Part shown: piece by piece, positions 18,652 to 30,724 of the stretch
How positions within the stretch are numbered: position 1 is the stretch's first letter
Layout of the letters: every line of letters starts with the position of its first letter
Source of the DNA: Perkinsus olseni
Lineage: Eukaryota > Perkinsozoa > Perkinsida > Perkinsidae
Direction: 5' to 3'
Length of the DNA stretch: 64,000 nucleotides
Assembly: GCA_013115135.1 (NCBI GenBank)
Contig: JABANP010000235.1
Location: 1-64,000, forward strand
Translations under genes and position numbers: made by a program
The notes under the pieces: model-generated
Databases searched by the model: none
What the model was told of the DNA's origin: nothing
What the model saw: only the letters and a program-made list of their open reading frames with translations

Positions 18652-21600
18652 TCATCTTTGCTCGTAACCCTGATCCACCTTCTCGAGGTGCATGCACCAA
18701 CGGCCAGCAAATACAGGAAGGAGGAAATGGCAAACAACGAGGAACATCGACCATCTATGATATCCCTCGCTGTCAGGGAACCGCACTATAGAGAACAACT
18801 CATTGAAATCCGGTGAAGCTTCACTCGCCACGAAAAGTACTGTGCTCACTGCGGCGATCAGGCCCATCCACAAGGGACGATTAGCCTTCATTGGCTTCAT
18901 GGAGGGCGGGCCTTCGTAGTTGGCGAGGAATGCCGAGAAGTGGCAGGCGGCTGTTTGAATGAACATCTGAGAGTTCAACAGCGTGGGCTCGAACGCGGAG
19001 TCCAAGTCGACCACTGGCTCTTCAGTCGTGTACGAAACAGCAAGCTTCCATCCAGCAAGTAACAGTATGACGTGGGTGACCAATTGGAGGGCAAGTGAAA
19101 GCTGAACACTCCAGTGGAAGATACTCGTTACTGGCTTGAACTGGGACAGTCGGCTCTCCGGCTTCGAACGACCTATCGCTGTGAAGATGAGCGACACTGC
19201 GATGGCCTCTACTGCCGACTGGAAGTCTCCAAACTTCGCGCCATGCAGAGTGAGAACGGAGAGACTGAATGCACCCAGAAGAGAATTCAAGGCGAGTATC
19301 TTGTACATCATCATCACGACTGAGTGGACGGCCCGGCCACAGCGAAGTACGAATGGAACGCATTTGATGCACTCTCCCCGATAAGTGAAGGGAGCGGCCA
19401 CGCTAGCGTCCATGCCAATCTTGGCGATAGGTGCTGCACCGTGCAGTTCGGCATCACGAAGCTGCAACTTCCTTATCCGAGACATGGGACCAGAATCAGA
19501 GGACAGCAAAGATATGCCCACATGCGCGGTCTTCAGGGCTCCAACATCGTTCGTGCCATCGCCACACATGAGAGTGATCTTGCCGTCAGCCACCATACGC
19601 TTGATGACGTCCTCCTTGTGTACCGGGGACATTCGACTGAACACTGTAATCTTGGACAAGTCTACATCCGGCTTCTCGAGAAGGGCCTCGACTGATTTCC
19701 CCTGCACGCACAGGGTGTACTGGTCGCTGTGCTCGAAGCCCCAGTCCAACGACACTGTGTAGTCCTCAGAGTCGAACAGAGGCTTCCACTCCGAGGCGTC
19801 GTCCGACAGCAGCAGGACGCCATCAGAATCAGTCGACTTGAGGCCGATGGACTGAGCCACTTCGCAAGATGTCGATGGATGGTCACCGGTGATCATACAG
19901 AGGTCTGATGACGACGGACGATGGAGCGCGAGACACTCGCAGCGACTTACACTTTCCTGCCCATCTCCTTCAAGTGCTTCACAGCCTTCAACGTCCCAGT
20001 CTTCACTTCATTACGGAAGGCGATAAAAGCCACGAAGTGTAGGTTCTTCTCGACTTCTCCTCTATCAGTGATCTCACTATGGTTACTAACACGCTTGTAC
20101 GCCGCAGCGATGACCCTGAGGCCCTCTCCGGCGAGGTCTTGGTACGTTCTACGATACAATGCTTCCACAACCAAGACAGCAACAGCCATGGGTAATACTC
20201 TTCGTAGTCCTGCGGCACCTCCTCCAGAAGAGTTTCCATCACCTCCGGACTGCCCTTGCTCAGTATCAGCAGCTCGCTTGCAGGGCCATTCTCGTGCCTG
20301 CTTAGATGATGAACGGGATTCTCAAGGAGTCGGCAGGCTCACTTCATAGCGACACTCATCCGCTGCAGTTCACTATTGAAGGGGAACCTTGCGACCTGGG
20401 AGTACTTTTGCGTACCAAAGATTTGGAACGTCGGAGGACCGGATCCAGGCAGGTATATGGCTGAGAGGAAGATGATAAAATAAAGGGTGTTCACGAGGGG
20501 AGGAGAAGGCCAGATAAATCCGATGAAGATAGCAGAAATGAAGGGGAAAGGTAAGTGTGCGGAGATAGACAGGGGCCTACCCGCAGCATTGGTAGCCGTT
20601 CTCGCTGCCGTGAACATGGCCTGTTCGAGAGGGTCCCCGACAAGCACAGTCGCCAGAGGATCGACCGCGGTGAGGGAGTGGCAGCAGGACAACACCAAGT
20701 CCAGCAACCTGAGAGGTCATACTTCTCTCCAGACGCCCTCGGAGGGTTGAGTCCGATAATGAGGCTGGGTCATGAACACGGTACATAGAGGCACCACGCA
20801 TCAATGCGAGCCCACTCGAGCCGATGCCTACTTTCCCGAGTCCACACTACTCGCCCCCGGCAACATCTTCGTCGCTTGCAGCGTCATCTCGCCATTGGTA
20901 ATCGTACCAGTTTTATCGAAGCAGCAAACATCAACCTACATTCGAAAAAGTAGGCGGAGCGAAGGCCTCTGCTCGAAGTCACTCTCACCTGGCCGGCGTA
21001 GGGTAGTCGGAAGGGTTCCGTGCAGTATACACCGTTCCTCATAAGATGGCCGAGGCACATCGTCACCGCAATGCTCATGGTCACAGGGAACTCGGGCGGT
21101 ACTACGTTCGTTATGATGTGCGTCAAAGACAGGAAGAGCTTCCACCTGAAGAAGACGTCTGTCACTACCGCAGTGGGCGGTTCTTACTTCGAGGAGGTCA
21201 GACTGGGCTCCAGTACCAACCGGTAGTAGGCAACATATGCTGATGCTACCAGAGCCACTGCAACCAAGCCAAGCAAGAACGTAGTGGCCTCTCTACTATT
21301 GGTACCTATAGTGGACGCCTTCTGTTATGCCGTAGGGGCCCATTCCGTTACCAGTGATTCGCTCCGATGAGTAGAGTATAGTCCGCACGAGCTTTCCCTG
21401 TACAGTGTCGAACCCCGTCCTCAGAACGTAGCAGACGGCACCCTGCTTGTATGGTGCCTGCCAACGACGAGAGTACACCCTTCTAGAGTGAGCGGTAATA
21501 CCTTCCTCAGCATCCCAGAGTCGGGTGCAGTAGGGGGTTTGGTTAACACCAACCTAGTGCCAGAGAACAGGATGTTGTCCTTATGCACACCTCGACAGTT

Positions 21601-21675
21601 CAACTTGATGTCGGACGAGGAGAGAATAGACTCCTCCAGATTTGGAGTGGACTCGCCTGAAAGGGAACCCATCCA
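18652..21675 (-). pseudogene. P5A-type ATPase (Spf1/ATP13A1-like), 5'-truncated copy
   Basis: Exons read from right to left: GESTPNLEESI (second half of the A-domain TGES loop), [14 protein letters not shown] with [11 protein letters not shown] (P5A membrane signature), [13 protein letters not shown] with the phosphorylated Asp (20903-20917), [27 protein letters not shown], then a 414-codon exon (18652-19896) with [22 protein letters not shown] and the C-terminal membrane helices. P5A ATPases act in the endoplasmic reticulum membrane, where they remove mistargeted helices. Everything before the A-domain loop is missing because the duplication ends in an intron. Most exons remain open, so it could be transcribed as a partial protein. 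Confidence 0.85.
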
Positions 21676-21687
21676 CCCCCCCCCCCC
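21676..21687 (+). repeat. C12 homopolymer at duplication breakpoint
   Basis: The partner unit has 11 C at 39391-39401 within a 45-nt ATPase intron. To the right the sequences are unrelated. Confidence 0.9.
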
Positions 21688-21723
21688 TCATTCGGGAGTA
21701 CTTTTCATACACCCTGGATTCAT

Positions 21724-22281
21724 TATGCCGCTGAACTCGAGGGAGCTTCCCTAGAGCTACCGGGCGTCGGAATCGATTCGCGTTTATCTCAGGCGTCTCT
21801 GCGGGGGAGAGAAGTCATTCCGGCAGTTAATAGTGCTATTGTGTTTTGCAGAGCTATTACCCCTGCACACCGCTTCCGATGTGGCTTGAGTACCTCTTCG
21901 GAGTGTGGCTGCGGCGCGCCGGTTAGAGATTTCCGTCGCGACCTGCTGTCGTGTGCGTTCTTGATACCTGCGCGGGAGGCGGTGGCTGGGGGAGTGCCCT
22001 ACCATCTCTACGAGATGGTGACGGATTTGAAGCGTCGCAGGTCATTCAACCGTCCTCAAAACTCTGTAAAAACCTCAGAAGACCGCTGTTGTGTAGAATT
22101 GGCGCAACATACAACACGGTGTATGAGGAAATCTTCCATCACCTGGCGTCTAACTCGGCAAGAGCGGTCTTCTCGCTCGGCAAGAGCGGTCTTCTCGGCA
22201 AGAGCGGGCCTCGTCTTCTCGCTCATGGCCGCGAGCCCACGGCTGCTTGATAGGCTGAGCTATGCGCAACTCTTGTCGTAA
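21724..22281 (+). pseudogene. Cys-rich hypothetical reading frame, copy 1
   Basis: Encodes ELPGVGIDSRLS, then FCRAITPAHRFRCG, SSECGCGAPVRDF and a basic LKRRR stretch. A paralogue at 29325-29768 has the same order with point differences, which suggests a former gene or repeat-encoded protein. There is a frame interruption near 21830. No family recognised. Confidence 0.3.
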
Positions 22282-22785
22282 CTCTTGTCTTGAGGCACAG
22301 GTGAGCGTCGTGCTACGATATAAAGTCCGATTGCTACATGGGAATGCACATGGTATAAAGGGACTTCAGTCGAAGTCCTCGAAAGTCACACATCCCGAAG
22401 AGGCCGCTCGCTTCAACAAAACCTGGCCGAAACAGACATCGTCTTCCATATAGAGAGTGCGTAGGATAGAGTCACTCGATCGGGCTCCATTCCAGTGTAG
22501 TTTTCATACCGCGAGGGGAACTCCACTAGCCTCGCAAGCGGGGCTCGCGGAGAAGTCAAGGCTTATCAACCTCGAATAACATACTCGGCTGCTCCGCAAT
22601 TGCTTCAGCACTGCCAACGCAAGCACACATCGCTCAACTGAGCTCGATTGGACTTCTCGAAATATGGTGCGAGCAAAAAAGGGCAGCATACAATAAATCT
22701 GAATATCCCGGCTTCTTGCTGATGTTTTTCCGAGTGGGCGTTCGTCTCGTCGGAAGTACTCAAGGCCTCGTTCACCTCTATGGGG

Positions 22786-23181
22786 CTACGGTGGAAAGGG
22801 TTCGGTAGACGGCCTGAGAACGATTCGTTCACCATGGTATGGTATAGTAAAGGTATCTTCGAAGGGGTCGTAGGGGATGTTCGCCCAGTCCTCGACCTTG
22901 AGGTCGAACTTCTTCGCGAAAGCTTTGAAGTTCTTGTCAGATATGTCGAGGTTCAATAGAATTCCGCAATGGTTCACTTTCCAAAAAATGGGGCCGCAAG
23001 GGTAGATTGGGAACGGGAATAGAGTTTCTGGGGTGATCGTGAACGTGGCGATAGTACCATCAGAAAAGAAGTACCACGCAGTCCTGAACTCACGGGCCTT
23101 GCTGACGTATAGCTTATTGGGGGGAAAGGCCGCCACCTCATACAGGAAGGCCAGCAGCAACGTAGTAATAAGGTGAGACAT
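22786..23181 (-). CDS. Small secreted protein, family member (intact)
   Basis: 131 residues from the ATG at 23181 (an upstream in-frame ATG at 23223 would add 14). Order: signal peptide (LITTLLLAFLYEVAAF), PPNKLYVSKAREF, a central beta-like part (TAWYFFSDGTIATFTI), VNHCGILLNLDIS, then NFKAFAKKFDLKVEDW, IPYDPFEDTFTIPYHGE and a PSTEPFPP tail. This is the best-preserved member and serves as the reference for the broken ones. No cysteine pattern, no membrane segment after the signal peptide. Function unknown. Confidence 0.7.
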   Translation of the reverse strand: MSHLITTLLLAFLYEVAAFPPNKLYVSKAREFRTAWYFFSDGTIATFTITPETLFPFPIYPCGPIFWKVNHCGILLNLDISDKNFKAFAKKFDLKVEDWANIPYDPFEDTFTIPYHGERIVLRPSTEPFPP

Positions 23182-23223
23182 ACGAAGGGATGAACTGCAG
23201 AGCCACAGAAACGATAGACTCAT

Positions 23224-23941
23224 TCTAGCCCCGGGTCTGACTCAATTCCACGCGATAATCGCAGCGACTCCTTGCATCCCTGCGTAGTGCTTAGCATGCG
23301 TAGGCTACGCAGCGTAGCTATGTCCTAGCTTTCCGCTAGCCTCGCCGTGATCATTCTTGTGCGCGCACCGTGATGAACGTGGGGCCACGCAATTCGCGTC
23401 ACCACAGGACAGAGAGAAGCTGCCGTCAACGTGCACCACCCGACCATTGTTTCTGAACGTTTATGTCGATTCCGGACGGGCGGACCCGAAAAAAATCTGT
23501 GACAAACCAATGATATGAAGTGTATCAGCAGCAAGTAAGTGCGTAAGGCGTTGGTTCATTCTTGGTTGATAATGTTTCTCGGAAATTGAAGTATAGGGGA
23601 GAAGCATTCTCCCGACCTTGTCACATCACCATATCCATCGGTATCCTTTCGCAGACCATTCTCCTTGGCATCCAAGTCGGTCCTGTCAGTTGACCTCGTC
23701 GAGCCCTGCGACGACGGCGGAAACTCAGGCCCTGATGGCCTTTTTACTATGCTCAACACAACATCACTGCGTGGCTTGAGAGGCCGAGCCTTATTTTCTC
23801 AAACCTCAACGAAACAGTTTTGACGAATGGATTCTCTGGGTGAGCCAGGGGAACGTGACAATGAAGCCGAATGATACAGTGCGAAGTAACTCAGCCGGAG
23901 TCGCACTGTTGAGTACTCACTGACTACTACTTAGGTATAGA
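23224..23941. other. 5' flank of family gene; no gene seen
   Basis: 23226-23520 duplicates 4743-5050. 23550-23941 contains nothing recognisable. Confidence 0.5.
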
Positions 23942-24715
23942 TCAGCCATACAATGTACCATTAGCGACAACGCGAGCGACTTGGAAATGTTTGCCATTGT
24001 CTAACTGGCCTCTCGCACCAAAATATATTTCATAGCTCCATCCTAGTTCCACCTTGGTTATGGTCACTGCCTGCTTGGTGTTCACTTTCACTTTATTAGT
24101 GCTGCCTTCGACCGGATTATCAAAGTGCAGGGCCAGTTGCTCACTGGAGGCCCAACCCTCTATATCGTACCCTCTGTTGCTCGCTCTCTCTCCGCCGGGG
24201 AAGCAGACAAATACTCTGGATGGGATCTTGATCTCGTCGATTCTACTCACCAATTCGCGATGGAAATCGGTGCCGCCCGGATTCCACCAGAGGTATACCC
24301 CATCTTGTTCGGCATCCAAGTTTGCCCGGCCTGTGATAATCAGAGTAATTAGGCGATGGGGCGCGAACTGATGAACAATGAACGTACTCAACTTGATTCT
24401 CATGTCGCCGTAGCGTCCAGGCATGTCAGTCCTGATTATGATGCCGGTGCTCTCTTGGTAGAGTCCAAAGCTATAACCCCTCATGTTGTAGATACAGGTG
24501 CCCTCCTGCAAGTTAATATCGCTTCCACCCTTCGTCGGTCCGGGCCCTCCGTTGCAACCCTTTGGATAATCAGCAGTAACAACCACAGGCGGTTTAGGCG
24601 GAGGAGACGTGCGAGGGCGATGAACGGGATGAGCAACATGCTTGGCATCACTAACCATCACCATTTGCATAATGTAGAACAAGAAGATGAGAACCGCCAA
24701 TCGGCGGTGAGGCAT
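23942..24715 (-). CDS. Secreted hypothetical protein, 257 aa
   Basis: Single uninterrupted frame. The N-terminus (RRLAVLIFLFYIMQMVMVSDA) is a signal peptide, followed by a proline-rich linker (RPRTSPPPKPPVVV) and a beta-rich body with CNGGPGPTKGG, CIYNMRGYSFGLYQ, LWWNPGGTDFHREL and FVCFPGGE. Four cysteines follow the signal sequence. No transmembrane segment. It stands as a single copy in the middle of duplicated non-coding DNA. I do not recognise the family; the W and G pattern would suit a lectin-like or carbohydrate-facing fold, but that is a guess. Confidence 0.65.
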   Translation of the reverse strand: MPHRRLAVLIFLFYIMQMVMVSDAKHVAHPVHRPRTSPPPKPPVVVTADYPKGCNGGPGPTKGGSDINLQEGTCIYNMRGYSFGLYQESTGIIIRTDMPGRYGDMRIKLSTFIVHQFAPHRLITLIITGRANLDAEQDGVYLWWNPGGTDFHRELVSRIDEIKIPSRVFVCFPGGERASNRGYDIEGWASSEQLALHFDNPVEGSTNKVKVNTKQAVTITKVELGWSYEIYFGARGQLDNGKHFQVARVVANGTLYG

Positions 24716-26138
24716 GTTGGAGTGAAGCGTCTAGAGGTGTAAGTCGGTAACTACTGCCAATACAGATGGTCTGCCTGGAATCCCCCAATTGGGATCGATA
24801 GTTGTGTCTTGCGTTACGGCAGGAACGAATCGCTGACCTGTTTTTGCTGCCGGCCACTAGCTCACCAGTGCTGAGCTAATGAGTCACCATCTGTCACCAC
24901 CTACTCGTACGCTACTCGACCAATAGCACGCACGATAAGTATCCGTGTGTTCGTATCAAGCGTTGTTCCGTACGCTAAGCTATGCGCAATGGCTGGTTTT
25001 CGACTGTTCCGCTGGTTTTGCAAAGCGTTTGAAGTTGAAACAAAAATTTCAACTGGAGCACCGAAAATCTGTCCATGGTTTCAGAAAGTTATTGAACTCT
25101 TAATGAATAACTCAGAAATTGAAGAAACGTCTCCGGCCGATGATATCTGCAATCAATGCAGGTCGAAGACGAACTGTGTTATACATGTTAGATGCAGGCC
25201 AAATCCCTGATTTTGGCTTCCCGATTTTTCGTTGCTAGAGTCACAGTATTGAAGGCGAACAGTGACAGCTGCGGTGCCGATGCCAAGTTTGTAGTTGAGC
25301 ATTTGAAGGCACTCAAATTCAGCTCCTCCCTTCAGCGGAATTAGTTGTGTTGGGTAGGCTCAGTGTATAGTATGCCGCTTGTCGAGAATTGGCAGTGTGC
25401 ATTATAACTTTTAGTCTATAACTCGGTATAGTGTGGCTATTTGAGACGGGGCTCAAAGAAAGGTGAGATTGGACTTGAGGGGAGCTAAGCAATACTGTGA
25501 TCTACAGCTTACCAGCCTAAACTTAGTGTGGCACGTATACTCATGCACGCGAGTGCCAAGTGCATATTGATATGAGATACTGGTAGTAAGTAAGCAGTAG
25601 CGATGGTTGTCACTATAGTGCGCAAGGTGGGTGAGCGGCAGCAATGAAGGTGGTTGGCACTATAGTGCAAGGACCATTGGAAGAAAAGAGGGCCCTCGCT
25701 CCAAAATGCAGCAAGCGAATCTACTTGCGTTCTGCTAGCGTGAAATATTGAGCGATGCTGTCATCTGTCCAGTCGTGCGTGCTGTGATAACTCCGATGTT
25801 TTTGCGACCGAGAACAACCATCATCAGGCGGCGCAAGAAACAAGAAGAGAGCGTCATTGAAGCTCGTTGCGGTCTAGACTCTGAGGCTCACAGTGCAATT
25901 ACGCATCCTACCCGGGTTACCCCTGATGTTCTCCTACATTCACAACTCAAGTACTCAACAACTCTCTGGATTCAACTAGTCCAACATGGAATGGATTTAA
26001 CATAAACAAGTTGTGAAAGTATCATTAAAAGTCATGAACAATGAGATATATCGATAGAGAATGAGTGAAGAATAGCCGCAAAGATTCTGTCCAGCATACG
26101 TTCCCACGATGAAGTATTGAAAGTGAGAGGTTCGTCGA
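24716..26138. repeat. Third, strongly diverged copy of the 14.2-15.4 kb sequence
   Basis: Matches in order: CGTATCAAGC..ACGCTAAGCTATGCGCA near 24950 (compare 14297), GCGACCGAGAACAA near 25805 (compare 14614), and the ATGAACAATGAGATA..AGAATGAGTG stretch near 26040 (compare 15255). The CACTATAGTG palindrome occurs twice. The 87-codon plus frame at 24947 lies in this repeat and is not supported. Confidence 0.55.
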
Positions 26139-26525
26139 CTAAACTTTTGGAGGGAAAAACTTGATTGCCGACAATACAATATAATGACCATGGAATGATA
26201 TAGTAAAGGTATCTTCACTGCTGTCGTAGAATATGCTCGCCCAGGTCCTGACATTGAGGTTGTACTTCTTCGCAAACGCTTGGAAGTTGTCATCGTAGGT
26301 TCTCAGGTGCATCAGGGACCCATCAGAGCTGACGTCGAAAGGCATACCACCCGTGTAGTCAAGAAGAGGAGAATCATAGGGAATTATGAGGATGGAAACT
26401 TCACCGAGATTGAAGACCCACACACTTTTGAAGAATCTGTTGTCCACATTAGAGTACATCATACTCTGGGGGAAGGTGGCCACCCTACGAAGGGATGCTA
26501 TGTGGAGAACGAGGAGGGGAGACAT
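26139..26525 (-). CDS. Small secreted protein, family member (divergent)
   Basis: 128 residues, uninterrupted. It starts MSPLLVLHIASLRRVATF (weaker signal peptide), then PQSMMYSNVDNRFF, and ends with NFQAFAKKYNLNVRTWASIFYD and EDTFTISFHGHYIVL. The family aspartate-acidic motif VEDW is replaced by VRTW and IPYD by IFYD. Like all members it is on the minus strand. Confidence 0.55.
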   Translation of the reverse strand: MSPLLVLHIASLRRVATFPQSMMYSNVDNRFFKSVWVFNLGEVSILIIPYDSPLLDYTGGMPFDVSSDGSLMHLRTYDDNFQAFAKKYNLNVRTWASIFYDSSEDTFTISFHGHYIVLSAIKFFPPKV

Positions 26526-27899
26526 ACGAAGTGGTACGCTGTAGGACCACAGGTACGCTCAAGCAGCAAGTCTCACCGCAACGGCGTTATCAAGCTCGAA
26601 ACTAGTCGGCATGTACGCAGGATCAACAAAAGTCACGTGAACTTACGCGTGCGGGTCACTTGGACGCGCCTTACCAGTACCGATACCATTACACTAACAA
26701 CTCTCGTTCAACATATCCGAGGAACGTGATTGATCATATCATCGGAATCTTGAACTCCGGCGGGTTCTAGAGTGCGCTGGCTTCCCGGTTGTGGGGGATA
26801 TCGTATCTCGGATCGTCGAGATGGTTGATCTCAGTTCTTTTGTCAAATAGACACTGTACACAAGGGGACCTTTTACCCAAGATCATAAGCGCTATGATTG
26901 TTCAGGGCGTATGAGGACTCGCAGCCGCTGGGGAAGAGGCTATCTTGAAGACTGATAAGTTGCAAGGATCAACCTGTGTTCCTCCTGTACCCGAGTGATG
27001 TGAGTATTGATACACTGCAACGATTGACGTGCTGCGCCCTATCCAGCTCAGCACTCGCTCAGCAATGCTGCACTTGGGGACCCACTGTCCCCGTCTCCGC
27101 GACCAGAGGAACGATGCCTACACCCAGGAGTTCACGAGTTGCCAGGGAATTCCACTCCGCCGACGTCATGTCTCTCACTGAGTCTTGAATGTGTTCGTGC
27201 TTGGATTTCCAACCGAGCCTCGGTGTCGGCACTACCAACTCGGCAGGTATCCTCCAGAGCGGTTTATGCCATATCTTCGAACGCTATTGCACTGATTGTA
27301 CACGTGCCCTAGAAAAGCCTTAATACTGGAAGCAAGCCTATCCACAAGAATCCATACAGCGTACCAGCACCCATGACATACGCGAGCGAAAATCTGACGT
27401 GGCTCAGAATGCCTCAGAGGCATTGCCTGTCGCCCTATAATGGATATGACAGAAGGAGCTCCCCTCTGCCTTCGTCAGCCCTGGGTGTTGCGAACCACCA
27501 CCTCCGTGGCGTGTGACACTGGTTTCCCTAGCAGAAACGATGGAAGATCCGACCTTCGAGGTATTTCCAAGTAAAACCAATCCAAGAGCGTCGATGAAGC
27601 TCGAACATCGGGAACTACTCCCATTCTTTCCTCGAAAGGGACATTCTTGCCACCACGATTGCGCCATCGTCCTCGTAATGCAGGTCGGCCGCGTAAGCAA
27701 CATTGGGCGGAACCGAGGGCTTACACATTTCAACTTAAGGGGAGTAAAAGGTGCTTAAAACAAGCATCTGGTTCAGAAATAGACGGGCTGTGCAGTAAAG
27801 CAACCCGTTACTGAGGATCAATCCTGGGGCAATCCGGAGCCTTTTTCTGTTCAGTCAATACTTTTCCGACCCATTCGTTTGGGGCTGGTATAGACCGGT
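26526..27899. other. No recognisable gene
   Basis: 26,930-27,060 duplicates 12,480-12,620. Minus-strand frames between 27,230 and 27,730 have some protein-like stretches, but I could not connect them to any family or to splice sites that join them. Confidence 0.4.
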
Positions 27900-29100
27900 C
27901 ATGAGGGTTCCGTGGAACGCGAAAAGACACCAAATTACACGGAGTCGCAGCGTTATTCACCAGGATGGTTGGTTGGAAATTTCAATTGAAATCGACCCCG
28001 AGATCGATTCTGCGAAATCTCAGGACAAGGTTCCCTGGGTTGCAAGTGGGCAAGAGCTGGCTGGCGAGTGATGATGATGAGTTGACGATTAGGCATGTGA
28101 TCTGAGAGTTGAGGTTACTTCATCTATTCATTTCCCTGGTTTTGAGTGGTATCCTTGCTTTTTCAAAATCGAGCTTCGAAATCGGTTTTCAAGCAACATT
28201 TGAAACCAAGTCATTAACTCTTTTTGTTTTGGTGCCCCCATTTCCATTGGAACGTCCCAAAGGCGCACCGGAAGGGCTCGAAAGTAGACCATCGGAGGTT
28301 TTCGTTGTCATCGGCAACTTCTTCTCAAACGAGGAAAACCTCTCTGAGTGTAGACTGGAGTAGGACGTTCTGAGGAGGCCTATACGAGCGTAGTAGTACT
28401 CGTGAACGCTGTTCAACCGGTGAACTGTTCACCGAATAGCCTATACTCCGCGGACACCGAACTCTGAACTACTTTGAGAGTGTTTCCGTATTAACAACTC
28501 AACCTCACAAAACTCGGCAGCATGAGTCTTATTGTACGACTTCTACTTGTAAGGCTCAGCAGAAGTTTTCCCATCTAACCTCTGCTCGAGAAAGCCCAGC
28601 TGCAACAAAGTTGTTGGAAGAGACGCTGGGGCTGTGGGCCTGCCATCTGCAAGCCCCCTAACATGGAATTGTCAAGAATTATCGAATCAATAAGAATGAT
28701 TATTACTCAATAAATACCTTCGCATGAGATTCCCGCCGATAGTAATAGATTCTTCAGTCGATTTAAATCTAGCTCGGCATTCGTCCTCCTGGAGCGCTAT
28801 GGAGGAGGCGGCAGAGATCGTCCATGGATGGCCTTCGGAATAATTTAAAGGCCATCATTATTTGCATTGGCAAATAACCCAACTTGAGCCTCCCAGCACG
28901 CATATACGGCTTCATGTGCGCCCCACGTCTCCGTCGAGAGCAGCAGATTCCATACTCCGAACCTGCAGGTTCGAGATTTCTGATCGATTTTCCTCCAAGC
29001 ACGTGCCTCCCACGAGGTCGTGGATCTGAGCGGCGGTCTCGCTATCACTGCAATAGTATTGCAGAGAGCATGACTTGGATGGTCGAATGAGTTGAATCGT
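27900..29100. repeat. Third copy of the 33.5-34.4 kb module
   Basis: 28,250-28,850 matches 33,770-34,350 much more closely than either matches 16,080-16,660. It ends near a remnant of the family-gene 3' flank. Confidence 0.65.
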
Positions 29101-29324
29101 TTCTTTGTGTCCGGCAGAAACTGTCTACCGTGGGTACAGTGGCGCTACCAGCTAGGATCACGGGCGGCTTGATGGTTCATGTCGCATAGAGCTTTTCATT
29201 TTCGGAGTGCGAGTATCGTGACGATTCGCAAGTTGCGAGGTTCAACTTCATATAATCTTGTTTTCTAACTGCCGGGACTCCGCTGTCGCGTCGCGTCTCT
29301 CTCGGAGTAGCGCTGCCCAGGGGA

Positions 29325-29768
29325 ATGCTGCGCGCCCTGTTTCTGGCTCGTCGAACAAAGCCGAGTTCATTACCCCGTGAACTCGAGGGGGCTTACCCTG
29401 AGCTACCAGGCGTCGGAATCGAATCGCGTTTGTCTCACGCGTCCCTGCGGATACGCAGGGAAGTCACTCCGGCAGCGAGCGCCATGGTATTTTGCCGAGC
29501 TATGAACCCTGCACACCGCTTCCGATGCGGCCGGGGTACCTCTTCGGAGTGTGGCTGTGGCGCGCTAGTTAGGGATTTCTGTCACTATCCGCAGTCGTGT
29601 CCGTTCGTGACACCTGCGCGGAAGGCGGTGGCTGGGGGAGTGCCCTACGATCTCTACAAGATGATGACGGATTTGAAGCGTCGCAGGGCATCTAAACGTC
29701 TGACAAAGACTATAATGGAGCATCTGGACGCCCTCTCCGCTGACGGGGGAGACATTGGGCAAGATTAG
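29325..29768 (+). CDS. Cys-rich hypothetical protein, copy 2
   Basis: 147 codons: PRELEGAYPELPGVGIES, FCRAMNPAHRFRCGRG, SSECGCGALVRDFC, KAVAGGVPYDLYKM, LKRRRASKRL. It is the better-preserved partner of 21724-22281. Two CxC-like and HxFxCG elements hint at metal binding. It lies in a duplicated, otherwise non-coding block, so it may be repeat-encoded. No family recognised. Confidence 0.3.
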   Translation: MLRALFLARRTKPSSLPRELEGAYPELPGVGIESRLSHASLRIRREVTPAASAMVFCRAMNPAHRFRCGRGTSSECGCGALVRDFCHYPQSCPFVTPARKAVAGGVPYDLYKMMTDLKRRRASKRLTKTIMEHLDALSADGGDIGQD

Positions 29769-30724
29769 CAATGGATCCAGAAGCAGCACCACTGCATTGA
29801 GAAGACCGCAGCCGCTGGCGACAGAGCTGCAGCTGGGGGCCCAAACAGAAGGCTCGGGACTTCATACTAAGAAGACCGCTGCGCCTGGCGAGTCGTCAGT
29901 GGCGACTGAAAGAATTTTGACTCAAAGCTCTTTCGGAGCTTTTTAAGACCGCTATTCTGTAGAATTGGCGCGACAGCCGGCGCCCCTTTGTGCTGAGACG
30001 AGGCGATTGTACCGTGTACAGCACGAGGTATAAGGCAAGCTTCCCTTATAAGGCGTCGGAATCGAAACGCTTGTGATAACTGGCGCGTCTCCGACTGGCT
30101 ATCAAATTCGTTACTCATGGCCGCGAGCCCACTTCTGCCTGATAGGCGGAGCTATGCGCAACCCTTGCCGCGAAGCTGTGCACAGACTCTGTCGCTCAGC
30201 TAGCTTCAAAGGATTCCGCGCCAGGGAGCGATACGAGAATAGTGATACAATCCAAAGCCTGATGGCCAGGTGGGAATGCACAGGGTAAAGAGATGCAGAG
30301 GCGGTTCCGCCAAAGGACTGCAGGCTCGGACGCTCTGACAGTCTCGAATCTCGAGAAGCCCACTCGCAGTTGCAAAACCTTGTCGGAACAGACATCGTCT
30401 TTCATATAGAGTGTGTGGAGCAGAGTTACTTGACCGGGCTCCATCCGAGTGTAATTTTCGTGCCGTGTGTGCTTCACTGGCTCGCAGGCGGGGCTTGCGG
30501 AGGTGTGAAGGTTTTTCAAACTCGAAGAACACATTCAGCTACTCCGAAACTGCTCCAGCACTGCCAACGCAAGCAACTCGGCTCGACTGGACTTCTCGAG
30601 GTACGGCGTGAGCAAAAAAAGATTGCATAGAATGATCCTGAATATCTCCGCTTCTTGCTAGTTCTTCCGAGCGGGCATTTATCTCCCCGGGAGGCCACTG
30701 AGAGACTGGTTCGTCTGCTTGAGG

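Larger units (their letters stand above)
13960..21687. repeat. Segmental duplication, unit 1
   Basis: Near-identical to about 31645-39401 at an offset of 17,684 rising to about 17,714 bp. The exception is 16,080-16,740, which is clearly diverged from its partner. It contains a family gene (16583-16999) and a 5'-truncated P5A ATPase. The right boundary is a 12-nt C run at 21676-21687; beyond it the two units share nothing. Confidence 0.9.
21690..23550. repeat. Duplicated block, partner of about 29380-31260
   Basis: Diverged duplicate containing the Cys-rich frame and a family gene in the same order and orientation as at 29.3-31.2 kb. Confidence 0.65.

Noticed and set aside
19324..19762. Plus-strand open frames of 123-125 codons
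   Set aside because: They are the antisense of the ATPase terminal exon, whose minus-strand product is clearly recognisable.
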